DNA of 64,000 nucleotides, taken from the NCBI GenBank assembly GCA_947561585.1, contig CANNZV010000336.1:407466-471465 (forward strand), in the 5' to 3' direction. The position numbers and the translations under genes are program-made. Below the pieces are notes generated by a model that was given only the letters and a program-made list of their open reading frames with translations, was not told the DNA's origin and did not search any database. Source of the stretch: Caprella mutica. Lineage: Eukaryota > Arthropoda > Malacostraca > Amphipoda > Caprellidae. Positions 25,401 through 40,400 of the stretch are shown here, piece after piece (the first letter of the stretch is position 1; each line of letters opens with the position of its first letter).

Positions 25401-28400
25401 GACGAAACCTACGTCTTAAATTCTCTTGGTTCTTGCAGATCAGTGCACCAAGGGTTGGTACTGAGCGGCCTATGGATCAGGGGAGTGCAAAAAGATAAGT
25501 ATTTCCAATTACCTGAACTTTTCACTAGCTCATTTATACCTGGTTCTATTTATGAAGTCGGTACACCCGAAATGGTTAAATCTATTGATCATATATCTCA
25601 CTATGCTGACAAATTTATAAATTTAGACAAGAGAGCCAAACCTCATATTCTAATTGGTAGAGATGCAGGTGATCTGATGAAGAGCACTTGTTTTGGTGAT
25701 CATGCACCCTTTGTTTGTGAGACACCACTTGGGTTCACTCTGATAGGATCACCATGTCTAGATAAAATCCCTAAAACTAAGGTTAAAACTGTTCTTAAAA
25801 CTTCACATGATCATTACTCATCCAAAATCTTGATTCCTAAGAACAGTTTCCCATGCAATGATATCTTTAAAGAATTTAAAGATGACGATGAATTAGCCCC
25901 ATCTAGAGACGATTTAAGATTTCTATCAATTGTCAATAAGACTATTCATGTCAACGATAAAGGTAGTATCACCATGAACTTGCCTTTCAGATCTGACAAC
26001 CCCAAGATGCCAGATAATAAACAGCCTGTTTTCATGCGCACACGCAGTACTCTCGATAAGTTGAAAACTCAACCCAAGAAGCTCACTCAGTGTTTGGAAG
26101 CAATGGGCAAAAACATAATGGCGGGACACGTTGAAGAGTGTCCGTCTTTTGAACCCCAACAACATCAGCTTGGAAAGTCTTGGTTCCTACCCATATTTGC
26201 TGTAACTCAAAAGAAGAAAGACAAAACCAGACTGGTCTTCGACAGCTCTGCAAAGTATCGTGGTGTGAGCCTGAACTCTGCTCTTCTACAGGGGCCCGAC
26301 GAAAACAACAGACTGAGGGGAGTGATGATGAGATTCCGAATGGGCGAAGTCGCATTTGGAGATGACGTAGAAAGCATGTTCTATAATTTTTACTTACCCG
26401 ATGAGGACAAAAACTTCCTGAAGTTTTTCTGGTTCAAGGCAAACGACCCTTCCAAAGAACTTACACAGTACAGAGGCTGTGTGCATCTATTTGGGAACAC
26501 CTGCAGTCCTGCTCTCGCTCATGCAGGCTTGAAGTTCGCTACTTCTCATCATCCTGAAGCTCATCATTGTCCAGACGCTGTCAAGTTCCTGTCCGAGAAT
26601 ATGTATGTGGATGATCTGCTCGCTGCATGCAGAAGCAGAGAGGATGCGGTCAAATATCTAGCACAAATTACCACCATTCTGTCTTACTACAAAATCAGGT
26701 TCTGCAAATTGATCTCTAATTCTTCAGAAGTTCTGAAACACTTCCCAGAATCGGAAAGAGCTTCCAAGACTGAAGAGTTGATCATAGGTGACGCATCCAC
26801 TCACAGAGCTCTGGGACTCGCATGGCAACTGAAGAGTGATAACCTCTTCATTAAAGTAGAACTCCCCGAAAAACCTTTCACGAGAAGAGGGATACTTGCT
26901 GTGTCTAATAGTATTTACGATCCTCTTGGTATGGTTGGCCCCGTCGTTCTTCAAGCCAGACTGATACAACGCAAAGCTCTGAAGAGATCTGACAACTCGG
27001 TACCCATTGACTGGGATACACCACTCTCTGAAGAATTCGTCAAAGAGTGGAGGGACTGGCTCTCTTCGTTATCTAGGCTCGACAAGATAACTCTCAGCCG
27101 CAGTTACATTCCTCCGTCCTTTGATGAAACTCTCCACTTCGAGCTACACACGTTTGCTGATGCCTCTGAAGTGGCTATAGGTGCTGTTGTCTATGTGAAA
27201 GTGATTGACTCTTCTAACAGAGTCAATGTTTCTCTCGTGTTGAGTGCCAGCAAACTGGTACCAAAATCATGCATCTCGATGCCCAGGAGTGAGCTTTGCG
27301 CTGCTCTCCTCGGATCAAAAATCCTAACCGAAGTGAAAAAGGAGTTAAGTCTTGAATTTGATGTCTCAAGAATCTACTGTGACAGCGCGGTAGTCCTTGC
27401 ATACATTCATAACACTAATAAAAGATTTACCAAATATGTTTCTAACAGAGTACACAGTATACTCAAATTGACTGATCCTAAACAGTGGACCTACATTAAT
27501 TCGTCTCAAAATCCCGCAGATATCGCCTCACGTCCTCAGTCTGTGAATGCTCTGACAGACTCAGTTTGGCTGAGAGGACCAAATTTCTTGTGGTTGGAAT
27601 CACAGGACGGGAAGGAAGATTTCTCTCACCAACCTCCAAGAATTCTTCCAGAGGAACTACCTGAGCGAACCTCTGCTAAGACTGCTCGGCTAAACAACTG
27701 CTCTTTGGGTGAAATTTGTGACAGGATGAGTTCACTTTCAAGAGCGCTGGGTGTTGTATTAAGTGTCCTTCGTTTCATCATCATCCTCCTGGAAAGGAGA
27801 GGAATCGCCACTACATTGACACCACAATCGGATGTTGCTTTAAGGATTCTCATCCGGCAGGCCCAATACGCTGAATACCATGATCTAATAGAAGCTCTAA
27901 CAAACAAGAGATCTATTTCTAATCATAGACTCTCATCTCTAGACCCCTTTATTGATGAAAATGGTGTCCTTAGGGTCGGTGGTCGACTAAGGGATTCTCT
28001 TCTTGACAGAGGGATGAAGCACCCAGTGATTATACCACCCACACATAGTCTCTCAACCTTGATAGTCAGAAAGTATCACTCTGACGTTCATCATCAGGGA
28101 CGCCACCTGACCCTTGGAGCAATAAGATCAGCAGGTTTCTTCATTTCAAAGGGCTCAAAATTAATGAGGCAATTCATTGCAAACTGCGTAACCTGTAGAA
28201 GGCTCAGAGGACTGCCAGCGGAGCAGATGATGTCTCCTCTCCCTTCATCTCGTGTAGAAGATATAGCTCCATTTCTAAGTACTGGAACTGACGTCTTTGG
28301 TCCTTATCTGATATCTGAGAGCAGATCGACTAGGCAGTCAAAAGGATCAAAGAAAATATGGGGTGTACTATTCACCTGCATGGCATCAAGAGCGATCCAT

Positions 28401-31400
28401 ATAGAACCTTTGTATGGAATGGACACCTCAAGCCTCGCAAATGCATTCAGAAGATTCATCAACACGAGAGGAAACTGCAAGCACTTCTATTCGGATCAAG
28501 GTACTAATTTCGTAGGTATAAACAATCAAACCGACGCTTCATTCGAATCAGTAAGAGTGGAGCTCAGAAAACGAGACTGCACTTGGAGTTTCATTCCGCC
28601 TCACAGTAGCCATTTCGGTGGTGCCTGGGAGAGGAAGGTGGGTGCTATCAAGCGTGTCCTAGATGGTGCCATGGCTCAACTCAGGGGAAGGACACTGAAT
28701 ACAGATGAGCTAACTACACTGTTTTCGGAGGCAATGGCTGTAGTGAACAACACCCCCATGTGGGAGGTCTCAAGCGACCCCAAGGATCCAATACCACTCT
28801 CCCCATCCATGATCCTAACCTTGAAGAGTTCTGCGAGTCCACCTCCCTTGGAGAAACTGACCCCCAGCGACCTGTTGTCCTATGGTCCTAAACGATGGCA
28901 CAGGGTTCAATATCTCGCCGAATGCTTTTGGCAAAAGTGGAGACTCTACTTCATCTTGGGACTCCAGGAACGCTCGAAATGGACCAAGAAACAAAGGAAC
29001 ATCAGTGCAGGCGACGTAGTCCTACTGAAAAACAAGTGTGAAAAAAGAAACAACTGGCCTATTGGTATAGTGAGATCCGTAAAGAAAAGTAGAGATGATC
29101 TGGTCAGGTCAGTCTCAGTAGAGACTAAGAGTGGGCAGTCTACTACACTACTTGATCGCCCAATAACAGAGTTGGTTCTGTTAGTGGAATCTAAATGATG
29201 TGGAGTTGGGAAGCTGGATGTCTTCCTCACTCTGTTTTTCTCTCTTATATACTCTACTTTTGAGAGTCTATTATTGTTCCGTGTTTTGTATTATTGTTTA
29301 GTATTCTATCAACATAATTTCTCATTGGTATAATGATGTATGTTGTCTGTTTTATTACAGTTTTCAGGGGCAATTTTATTACTTATTGTAGTATGATATT
29401 TGCGACTCTCGTCGCCGGGGGGGAATGTCGCGGTAAGCGATCCGATCCTATTCGAAGTTAATAACCTTTTTTTTCAACTACAATAGACACATTATTGGAA
29501 CCATAACTAGCGCCATCTACCATTTAACTTTCTTCATAAATTGAATTTACATGTGCTGTGATATACATAGGTAGCTAGCTCTCCTTTTCTATCGTGAACT
29601 ATTTTTGTGATGTGCCTTCACTTTCAAATAATTGCAGCCTTATCTTTAGTGTATGGAATAACTTATCTATTAATTGAAATATACATTATCTTTACTTAGA
29701 TTTCTAATTTATTGATGTCATCATTGATTAGCTAGCTCTGTCCTGTGAATCATGATGGCGCTGTGACACCTCAGTTTGAATTTAAATTTCTGTCTACCGT
29801 AATTTTTGTTCAGACATTTACTATTAAAACTTAGTACATACTGTGTATATATTTTCGCAAATAATTTCTTCTCTTTACATATTGTTTGAAGTTGCTACTG
29901 TTATGTTGGCACTCGTGAATAACCAGTGTTTATTTTTCATTTCATCTTTGCAGACATAATGTAACATGTACCTTTCAATTTAAAGTGAATTACCAAAATC
30001 CAATAACTATCAGATGTACCGTAATTAATCCTCAGCCTAACCATCAAGTAAGTTTGTCTACAAATGCAACAAGTTGTGAAGTTTTGAATATTTAAGATTA
30101 AATGGAATTGTTCCTTTCATGTATGACGGTAGAATTTGTAACCCTAAATTTTAAGTTGCTAAACAATAAATTAATCTCATGTGAAATTTGGTGGGGAAGT
30201 TAGATGGGTAATATTATTTTGTTTACCTAATTGTTCATTAAACATATAGCATTTATTTTAAGTAGCGCGTAGTATTATTGGAATTTACTTGTTTAAAAAA
30301 GGTAATCTCAATTTAGTCGAATTCATGATCTGATTGGATTGAGATCTTAATCTGATCATCATTCTGAAAAGTTAGATTAAGGTAGTAATCATTAAATATT
30401 AAAAATACTGAATTTGAACCTTTTGGAATTTACTGAATTTAGCATGTTTTTCAAAGTCCTTTGTATCTGTAGGTATAATTGTTCTATTTGTGTATTCAAA
30501 CTGTTATTCCTTTTGCTTAGAAAATTCCTGTATTTCAGATCACTAAATAAATCGAGCATCACATGCATCTGGTGTTTGAATCCCCAACGCACTCGGGACA
30601 GTAGGTATAAGTAGGTACAAAGGTAGGTATAAGTAGGTACAAAGGTAGGTATAAGTAGGTACAAAGGTAGGTATAAGTAGGTACAAAGGTAGGTATAAGT
30701 AGGTACAAAGGTAGGTATAAGTAGGTACAAAGGTAGATATAAGTAGGTACAAAGGTAGATATAAGTAGGTACAAAGGTAGATATAAGTAGGTACAAAGGT
30801 AGGTAAGTAGGTACAAAGGTAGGTAAGTAGGTACAAAGGTAGGTAAGTAGGTACAAAGGTAGGTAAGTAGGTACAAAGGTAGGTAAGTAGGTACAAAGGT
30901 AGGTAAGTAGGTACAAAGGTAGGTAAGTAGGTACAAAGGTAGGTAAGTAGGTACAAAGGTAGGTAAGTAGGTACAAAGGTAGGTAAGTAGGTACAAAGGT
31001 AGGTAAGTAGGTACAAAGGTAGGTAAGTAGGTAGGTAGGTAGGTAAGTAAGTAGGGTACATGAGATTTAATGTACGGATGTAAATACCAAATACCACTGC
31101 AGTGTAAAGTTATTATTTACCTTTATTGTAAATTATTTATGTACTTTTAAGGAACGTTTAATTATGTTCCTATTGAACTGAAAATAAAGTCTAACATTTT
31201 TAATTAGAATTAAATAGCTTTTAAATATTTATTGACTATCAAAAAAGAAGTATAATATAAATAAATGTGTAAATTATACGTTTGGCATTTGTGAAAGGTA
31301 TTTAAATTAATTTAATTGATATGTTATCTAATTTAATTAGGTTCAAGTGTTCTTTAAATTATTCAATAATATAAATCATATAACTAAAAGATAGTAATTT

Positions 31401-34400
31401 TATGATATTCATTAAGAAAATTGTCTAAACTGACTAAAAGATAATGAAAAAAAATGTGATAGTGAGTACCAACTAACTTGGATACCAACTTACTTAAAAA
31501 GTTAAGTACTTACTTACGTACTTAAACACGCAAGTAACTTACTTACTTAGGTACTTACACAGACAGCAAGTAACTTACTTACTTAGGTACTTACACAGAC
31601 AGCAAGTAACTTACTTACTTAGGTACTTACACAGACAGCAAGTAACTTACTTACTTGTACTTACACAGACAGCAAGTAACTTACTTACTTGTACTTACAC
31701 AGACAGCAAGTAACTTACTTACTTGTACTTACACAGACAGCAAGTAACTTACTTACTTGTACTTACACAGACAGCAAGTAACTTACTTACTTGTACTTAC
31801 ACAGACAGCAAGTAACTTACTTACTTAGGTACTTACATAGCTCCCCTTTTCTCAAATACAAACAGAAAAGTTCAAACAGAGTGTGTCAATATTGTCCCCA
31901 AGGTATCGAATAACATTCATTTATTGTTCTTATTTGTACTAACTACAAAATGTCACAAAACAATATATTCATTTACTTTAAAAATTTCTATAGTTTGACA
32001 AAATATTCAGAAAATACAAAATGAGTCTACATTCATTTTTATCAAAATTTACCATCGAATTGCTTACAATACGCATGACTGGTTTCCTTTATTTATATTA
32101 GCATATAAACTATACAATTATAATAAAATAGTACCCAGTCGAAGATAAGAATAGATAGCATATTTAACACCCTCCATAATAACTTTCGAGTTGCTTGGCC
32201 TTGAAAAGTAGTAGGACTTTGTTCTAAAGTAATTCCATTAAAATGTACCCCATTACTCATTTCAAAAAGTTATTTATTGCATTCATTAAGTCAGACGTCC
32301 ATTAGACTAACCTTCCATTTTAAAAAGCACCTGTAAAATACTTTACACAGCTCTGAAGGATTTAATGGTACGGTAAATTGGTCAATTGTTTGACCAATTT
32401 TAAAATGTCGTCAATTATATAATTTAAGATTAGGTTATTCATAAAAATCTCGTTGTTGTGATAAATTATGATCGTTGCTGTAATATAACTTAGCGATGCG
32501 AAATTGTTCAAGAATTCCAAGCGGCCCATTGAGCATAAAATTCTGGCCCAATTTCACGTAATTAAATTATGTTATCCGGTGATTTTTTAATCGTTTCATT
32601 AAATAGAAAGATCAGGAGTTGAAGAAACAAAACAAAAAAAAAACAATTCAGTTAGGACTTATTTAAATATATTCCGAGTCATCCAGTGAACGAATAAATT
32701 CCCATTTTATTTCACCACCTTAAATAGCATTGAATTAAAAAAGTACATAAATATAGTTACCTAGTTTCGCCCATGTGTTCTTATGTTTGTTTTTGAGTTG
32801 AAATAAAAACTTATTTTACAACTCAAGGTACCTATAGGTATAGAAGAAATTTAACAAAATATACAATTTGTTTTTACAGTATGTACATGACGTACTTTAA
32901 ACATGTGGTAAACTTGCTTTCAACATGTATTTACTTTTAAACCAAATTAATTTTCATAACTTTTGTCTGCATTGTTTTTTTTGATAACTGGTTTATTAAA
33001 GCAACTGCTGAGCAAGAAGGTAATAGTTAGACCCTATTAGACAGTGTAGCTATGCCCCTCCCTACACTGGACTGACACAAGGTACTCAGTGTAGCTATGC
33101 CCTTCCCAACACTGACAATAGGTACGCAGTGTAGCTATGCCCCACCTTACACTGACAATAGGTACTAAGTGTAGCTATGCCCCTCCCTACACTGACAATA
33201 GGTACTCAGTGTAGCTATGCCCCTCCCTACTCTGACATTAGGTACCCAGTGTAGCTATGCCCCTCCCTACACTGACAATAGGTACTCAGTGTAGCTATGC
33301 CCCTCCCTACACTGACAATAGGTACTCAGTGTAGCTATGCCCCTCCCTACACCGGCACAAGGTACTCAGTGTAGATATGCCCCTCACTACACTGACAATA
33401 GGTATTCAGTGTAGCTATGCCCCTCCCTACACTGACACAATGTACTCAGTGTAGTCAAGTGCAAGCTGTCTCGACCTTGGGGCTGATTCTCTCCAATATT
33501 GGAGCACATGTTTATTAGCAATATCCTGAGGCATGGAATGAGACTTGGGTCGAGAAGCTACTTCATTCCGTTAACATATTATTAACTCTACTACCATATT
33601 GCAATAGAATGACCAATTAACAAATTGAATTTCTCTTTTATAATTCAGGTAAATTACAGACCATTTATCCTAAGTATATATAAAAGACCGAGTCAATTTT
33701 TAATAATCAACATACTAGGTACCAACCACATTTTAATATATCCAGACCACTATTTCAGATACAAACGCATGAATAAGAAAAACTGCGATTCCTAAGCCAA
33801 ATTGTATTGTTCTACAGATTTCAAGGAAGAAGATCTTGAATTTAAGCAGTTCTTGCAAAACAAACTAGTGTTTTTTTAAACAATGATGTTTCTTCCGTGT
33901 GACTTCATCAAACAAAAATGTTTCTATTTTCAAAATTATATTCACGCTTTCAGATTATATTGGCATTAATCTGAAATTATAAACCATTAATCAAATGAAT
34001 TAAACACGATAAAATCTCGCGAAAGAAATATTTTGTTTCAATATGAAGTAGTGTTTGATATTTTCATCATAGGGTTAGGTAGATCTATTAAATTTTAGAT
34101 GTACAATTGTACATCGTCCTTTTCATCTTCTGGATCATATCACCGATCAGGAGATCTCTACCGAGTGTTCATTAGCATACCCAGCAGGGTGCCATTCAAA
34201 TGATCTGGTAAAGGCCACACTGAGAAATATCACTTAGTCAATGGATATACTACAATGTAATAACTGTTTTAATTGCTAGTTATTATTTGTAAGTGCGTAT
34301 CTTATCAATGAAAAGAAGTTAGAATTAGTGTAGTGGCATGTTTAGAATTCAAACAATTCGTGTCTGCATTCATTCTCGACTTGCACTTAGAAGAACAAGC

Positions 34401-37400
34401 TAGATAGATATTTTAGCCTAATGAACACGATAAGAAATCAGGAATCTTGATATACATATTTCAATCAGTATAAAATTTAATTTCTTATCAAAATAAGGTT
34501 GAATTATACTTTTTACAAGGATCAATAATATTAAACTACATGTACCTTTAGAAATAGTTATACCTTACGTCCAGATATTTGATAAGGTATGCGGTCACTG
34601 AAAAGTTGGGATCATCTAAAACAGATCTAGAAAATTAGACTTTATGTTTCGTACTCTAACTATTGTTTATTATGATTTAGTTTTGAGTGATAGAGTCAAC
34701 TGTAGATGTGTTGCTCGTATCTGTACCGAGGCTGCTTTGAAATCTAAAGGTCACAGTAGCTTGCCGCACTTTCGCTTCACAGATCGGGAACACTAGGCTA
34801 GAGGAGGATGAAAATCTCCTTATCCTAGAATGTTAAACAGTCTTACATCCTAATTAAGTTAGGACAATCTATCAACTCATTAGCAATATACAAGCAGCTG
34901 ATCTAAACAAATCACATCTTATTCAAGATGGAGAAAAGAGTTAATCTTGTAGGTAGGCAAACCAGACCCTAGTTTCTTGGACAAGAGATTCAATTTAGAT
35001 TCTTTATGGTAGATCTATCAAATATTAGAGACATTGCGACTAGTTTCGATGATTGATGCAAGAACAATAGTCAGTAAAAAGTTGTCTGTATTTGGAGCAG
35101 CAAAATAGTAGATATCCTTCGGGATTTCGTCTGTACAAATACCTAGGAGATAGCATGAATGTTACTTAACGGTACTGAACGCTCCAATGATGATGATAGA
35201 AAAAGTTTTTAAGTGTTTTTTATACTGAAAAGTATGTAAGTAGCAAGAAGATCGTGCAACAAGAACTTAAAAAAAATGATAATGTTTTAAGTCAACAACA
35301 GTTTCGCATTTGTGATTAGATCAAAATTTGCCTCATAGGTAACTATAATATACTCGTATTAAGTTCAATTCATTTTATTATTATTCAGTATTCTATTATT
35401 TAAGAATTATAAATCTCAAATATTTTATAATTTAATTTATAAATCAAAAGTGATGAGCACTTTAATTAATAGGGGTATAAACACTAAATAGTTCTCTACA
35501 TCTCACTCTGCCGTTAGGCAATGCCCAATAGTTCACACCAAGCAAATGGTTTTTCTTGCATCAATTATTTTTCTTCTTACTAGATTTCTTTGTTTCCTTG
35601 TGCAGATGGTAACTATAGTCATGTTTGCCTTATAACAGTTTTACTCTTTGCAGTTAGGTACTTTGGTTACTATAGTCATGTTTGCCTTATAACAGTTCTA
35701 CTCTATGTAGTTAGGTACTTTGGTTACTATAGTCATGTTTGCCTTATAACAGTTCTACTCTGTAGTTAGGTACTTCGGTTACCCTAGTCATGTTTGCCTT
35801 ATAACAGTTCTACACTTTGCAGTTAGGTACTTTGGTTACTATAGTCATGTTTGCCTTAAAACAGTTCTACTCTATGTAGTTAGGTACTTTGGTTACTATA
35901 GTCATGTTTGCCTTATAACAGTTCTACTCTGTAGTTAGGTACTTCGGTTACCCTAGTCATGTTTGCCTTATAATAGTTCTACTCTGTAGTTAGGTACTTT
36001 GGTTACTATAGTCATGTTTGCCTTATAACAGTTCTACTCTGTAGTTAGGTACTTTGGTTACTATAGTCATGTTTGCCTTATAACAGTTCTACTCTGTAGT
36101 TAGGTACTTCGGTTACCCTAGTCATGTTTGCCTTATAACAGTTCTACTCTGTAGTTAGGTACTTTGGTTACTGTAGTCATGTTTGCCTTATAACAGTTCT
36201 ACTCTGTAGTTAGGTACTTCGGTTACCCTAGTCATGTTTGCCTTATAACAGTTCTACTCTGTAGTTAGGTACTTTGGTTACTATAGTCATGTTTGCCTTA
36301 TAACAGTTCTACTCTGTAGTTAGGTACTTCGGTTACCCTAGTCATGTTTGCCTTATAACAGTTCTACTCTGTAGTTAGGTACTCTAAGGGCCCGGTCACA
36401 CGAGCGATTTTTCAAAGAGTTTTTACAGAGTTTTTTTTACTCTTGAGGAAATTATTGGTAAACCAATTTCATATGTATCCAAGACACGCGACGCTTTTGG
36501 AGTGTTGAAAACGCTCCAAAAACGCTCGTGTGATCGGTCCCTTAGTCGTAGTTTTGCTTCTAACAGCTCTACTCTGTGTTCTTTGGTTCTCCTTGCACTC
36601 CTTTTTCATAACTCATGGATAGCCCGTCATTGCGAGACGTATTCCTATCACAAAAACCTGCAGAAACAACTTTCTATGCGGATCACTGCCCTTGGGAGGG
36701 GCGTGGCTAGGGTGTGGTGAAGTGGGGTGTGGTGAAGAGGGAGACTGTGTGGTGAAGAGGGGGACTGTGTGGTGAAGACTGGGACTGTGTGGTGAAGAGG
36801 GGGACTGTGTGGTGAAGAGGGGGACTGTGTGGTGAAGAGGGGGACTGTGTGGTGAAGAGGGGGACTGTGTGGTGAAGAGGGGGACTGTGTGGTGAAGAAA
36901 AGGGCTTTGTGATGAAGTGGGGTGTGATGAAGAGGGGGACAAGTTAATCCAAGAGTTAATAGCAGTTTCTATATAAAATTCACTTGGTTTATGTAATTTT
37001 TCATATAACTTTAGCATAAATCATTTTAGCATTCATTTCTAATGATTGATGTAGTGTACACTTACTGATAATAACATAAACTTTAGTATCTATGGTATAG
37101 AGTGGAAATGAATTTTATATATTAGAGTACAATGTACTCACACTAAAGTACTTTAGTACAAGGCACTCACACCAGAGTACTTTAGTACAAGGCACTCACA
37201 CCAAAGTACTTTAGTACAAGGCACTCACACCAGAGTACTTTAGTACAAGGCACTCACACCAGAGTACTTTAGTACAAGGCACTCACACCAGAGTACTTTA
37301 GTACAAGGCACTCACACCAGAGTACTTTAGTACAAGGCACTCACACCAGAGTACTTTAGTACAAGGCACTCACACCAAAGTACTTTAGTACAAGGCACTC

Positions 37401-40400
37401 ACACTAAAGTACTTTAGTACAAGGCACTCACACCAAAGTACTTTAGTACAAGGCACTCACACCAAAGTACTTTAGTACAAGGCACCCACACTAAAGTACT
37501 TTAGTACAAGGCACTCATAGAGCTCATTGTTCGCAGTGCATTGGTTCACTTCCAATCAAGATGGCGTCCATAGATAAGCCACAGCGAGTTAACCTTCCAC
37601 AGCCTGGAATGAAAAGCTTAGAGTGGTCTAGCTATAGAATTCACTTTCTTGCTGTTGGTGGCCGGTGCGAGAGGATAGGGTCTAAGATGGTGAATATTTC
37701 TCAATGAAAATATATTGATTTTAATGTAGTTTTATAACCCCATCAACTTGAATATATTCATTGCATAGTTTCGTAAAAATACAAAAATCTAAAAATATGA
37801 AATGCATCAACTACTCCTAGATTCTAGGTACGAAATACATTTTCTTTTTAAATTTATTCCTAAAGTTCTCCTAGATTCTAAGTAGGAAATCTAGTTTCTT
37901 TTCAAAAATATTCACAAAGTTCTCGTAGATTCTAGGTGCGAAATCTATTCTCTGTTCTAATATATTCACAAAATTCTCATATAGGTTCTAGGTACGAGAT
38001 ATACTTTGTATAAAAAGACTATGCATTTAAAATAGAGCATGTAAAGTTGCGTAGGCCTTCACTAGAGGTCGGTGTTGGCGATATCTCACTGCTTATCAAT
38101 TAGACTAATAGTGCAGAGCCAAAAAAGTGAACTCTAGAACAATGAAATCAACTTTTTAGAGACCTACATTGATAGCCACAACATAGATATTTTCTTCATT
38201 ATTCTGTACAAAGATATGAATGCAGAGCAAAATGAATAAGGTGGTGCATACGGAGACTGCTAATGTCAATGGCAAATTGAACAAAAACAATTAGGAAAAC
38301 TAAGTCAGATTGTATACGATATTTTGAACAAGATCTAGATTCTAAATTCAATTTCTTTGATAATATTTTTTAATTTAGTGAACTTTGCAGTTTACCTGAC
38401 CTTACTTATTTGTACTTTGGTAAACCCTATCTTTCTGCTCAACTGAATAATGTTTACAAATCTAAAGCACATCCAAAAAGTTACAAAAAATGTTAATAGA
38501 CTAGCCGTTCCGCTACATTGAATAAGTAGTTAAATGGTGAACACTGTGTCAGGGAAGAGGGGCAAGTAGTTAAATGGTGAACACTGTGTCAGGGAAGAGG
38601 GGCAAGTAGTTAAATGGTGAACACTGTGTCAGGGAAGAGAGGCAAGTAGTTAAATGGTGAACACTGTGTCAGGGAAGAGAGGCAAGTAGTTAAATGGTGA
38701 ACACTGAGTCAGGGAAGCAGATACTAATCCAAATGAAATAAAATGTAACAAAATGATAACAAAATCGGTCAATTGTTAATTTTAGGTTATCACATTTTTA
38801 AAAGAATGAGCCAGACTCTGACAGTGTAAATAAACACCCAAACCACTTCAGAATGTACGACTACACAGAAATGTGAATGGGATAAACCCATTAGCATGCA
38901 ATATATCTAAGGAATAATAGGTTCTGAGAATGTGTTCAAATTAGACCTGATAGCTCTTTGGAACCAAGAAAAAGTTGTACTGTCGGCCATTGCGCGGCCA
39001 TCTTTGCTCATTGGCTGCACGTAACTCATATAACCCAAAAGTAATGCCGTCATAATCATTACTTTTGTCATCAAACTAATATTTTAAAAGTAAGAAAAGG
39101 AAGGTATTCAGTATAAAATAGGAAAATCGAAGTTAATTATAAAAGGCTACAACTTTGAACATTTTAAGTTGTCGTAGAAAATTCATCAAATATCAGATAT
39201 ATGATACTTTTTTATGTAACTACAATGAAAAAAGATTTTGATAACAAATTGATTGCAAAATTATTTATAGAAAATATAACTAACCTGAGAAGATACTTTA
39301 ACCAATAATTTTTGGTTACTAAAACAGACTATAACAAAAATACTAGGAACATAAACTATTCATAAATTAAGTTACTATAAAATCTTCATTTATCCTAATT
39401 TATTATTGGAAGTTATAATTTTGATGTAAAAGGTACCTATCCACACTGTACAGAGTGTAAATGGTACCTATCCACACTATACAGAGTGTAAATGATACCT
39501 ATCCACACTGTACAGAGTGCAAATGGTACCTATCCACACTGTACAGAGTGCAAATGGTACCTATCCACACTGTACAGAGTGCAAATGGTACCTATCCACA
39601 CTATACAGAGTGTAAATGGTACCTATCCACACTATACAGAGTGTAAATGGTACCTATCCACACTGTACAGAGTGCAAATGGTACCTATCCACACTATACA
39701 GAGTGTAAATGGTACCTATCCACACTGTACAGAGTGCAAATGGTACCTATCCACACTATACAGAGTGTAAATGGTACCTATCCACACTGTACAGAGTGCA
39801 AATGGTACCTATCCACACTATACAGAGTGTAAATGGTACCTATCCACACTGTACAGAGTGCAAATGGTACCTATCCACACTATACAGAGTGTAAATGGTA
39901 CCTATCCACACTGTACAGAGTGTAAATGGTACCTATCCACACTGTCAGAGTGCAAATGGTACCTATCCACACTATACAGAGTGCAAATGGTACCTATCCA
40001 CACTATACAGAGTGCAAATGGTACCTATCCACACTATACAGAGTGTAAATGGTACCTATCCACACTGTACAGAGTGCAAATGGTACCTATCCACACTGTA
40101 CAGAGTGTAAATGGTACCTATCCAGTGTAGAGGATGTAAAAGCTTTGGGTGATGAATCTTTTCCCGAAATAGTCCAATTGGTAGCCAGTGGGCTAAAAGG
40201 TGCCTAGTGTGTTTACTGTTCGTGTTCTAGTGCCTTGCAACCTAGTCAGATTATCTGCAACTACCGTAACACTTTAGACTCTCTAGAGGAGTCACACTAA
40301 CTTAAAACTGTTAACTTAGTTCAGATTTAGAGATATAGTTTATAAACTCATCTCTAAAACAAGATAAAAATAAGGTATAAAATGTATATTAGAAAATATT

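Larger units (their letters stand above)
22229..30600 (+). mobile_element. BEL/Pao LTR retrotransposon, apparently complete
   Basis: An 8,372-bp element: 5' LTR 22229-23403, one gag-pol frame, a G-rich polypurine tract, 3' LTR 29426-30600. The LTRs are equal in length and differ at only three positions (22386/29583, 22712/29909, 22713/29910), so insertion is recent. It lies antisense to NTAN1 in its intron and splits a TAGG tandem array. No env-like frame follows pol. I did not recognise a canonical primer binding site after the 5' LTR. Confidence 0.97.

Noticed and set aside
30392..31097. Minus-strand open frames across the right TAGG array and 3' LTR
   Set aside because: Same repeat artefact, fused by chance to antisense LTR sequence.
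34690..35060. TGA-free stretches of 80-100 codons with UAR, possible further code-6 frames
   Set aside because: Two overlapping frames are both open, neither has motifs, and the length is within chance for AT-rich DNA.
39461..40130. Plus-strand open frames WYLSTLYRV/VPIHTVQS
   Set aside because: Minisatellite translation with a 62-bp dimer period, seen in several frames.
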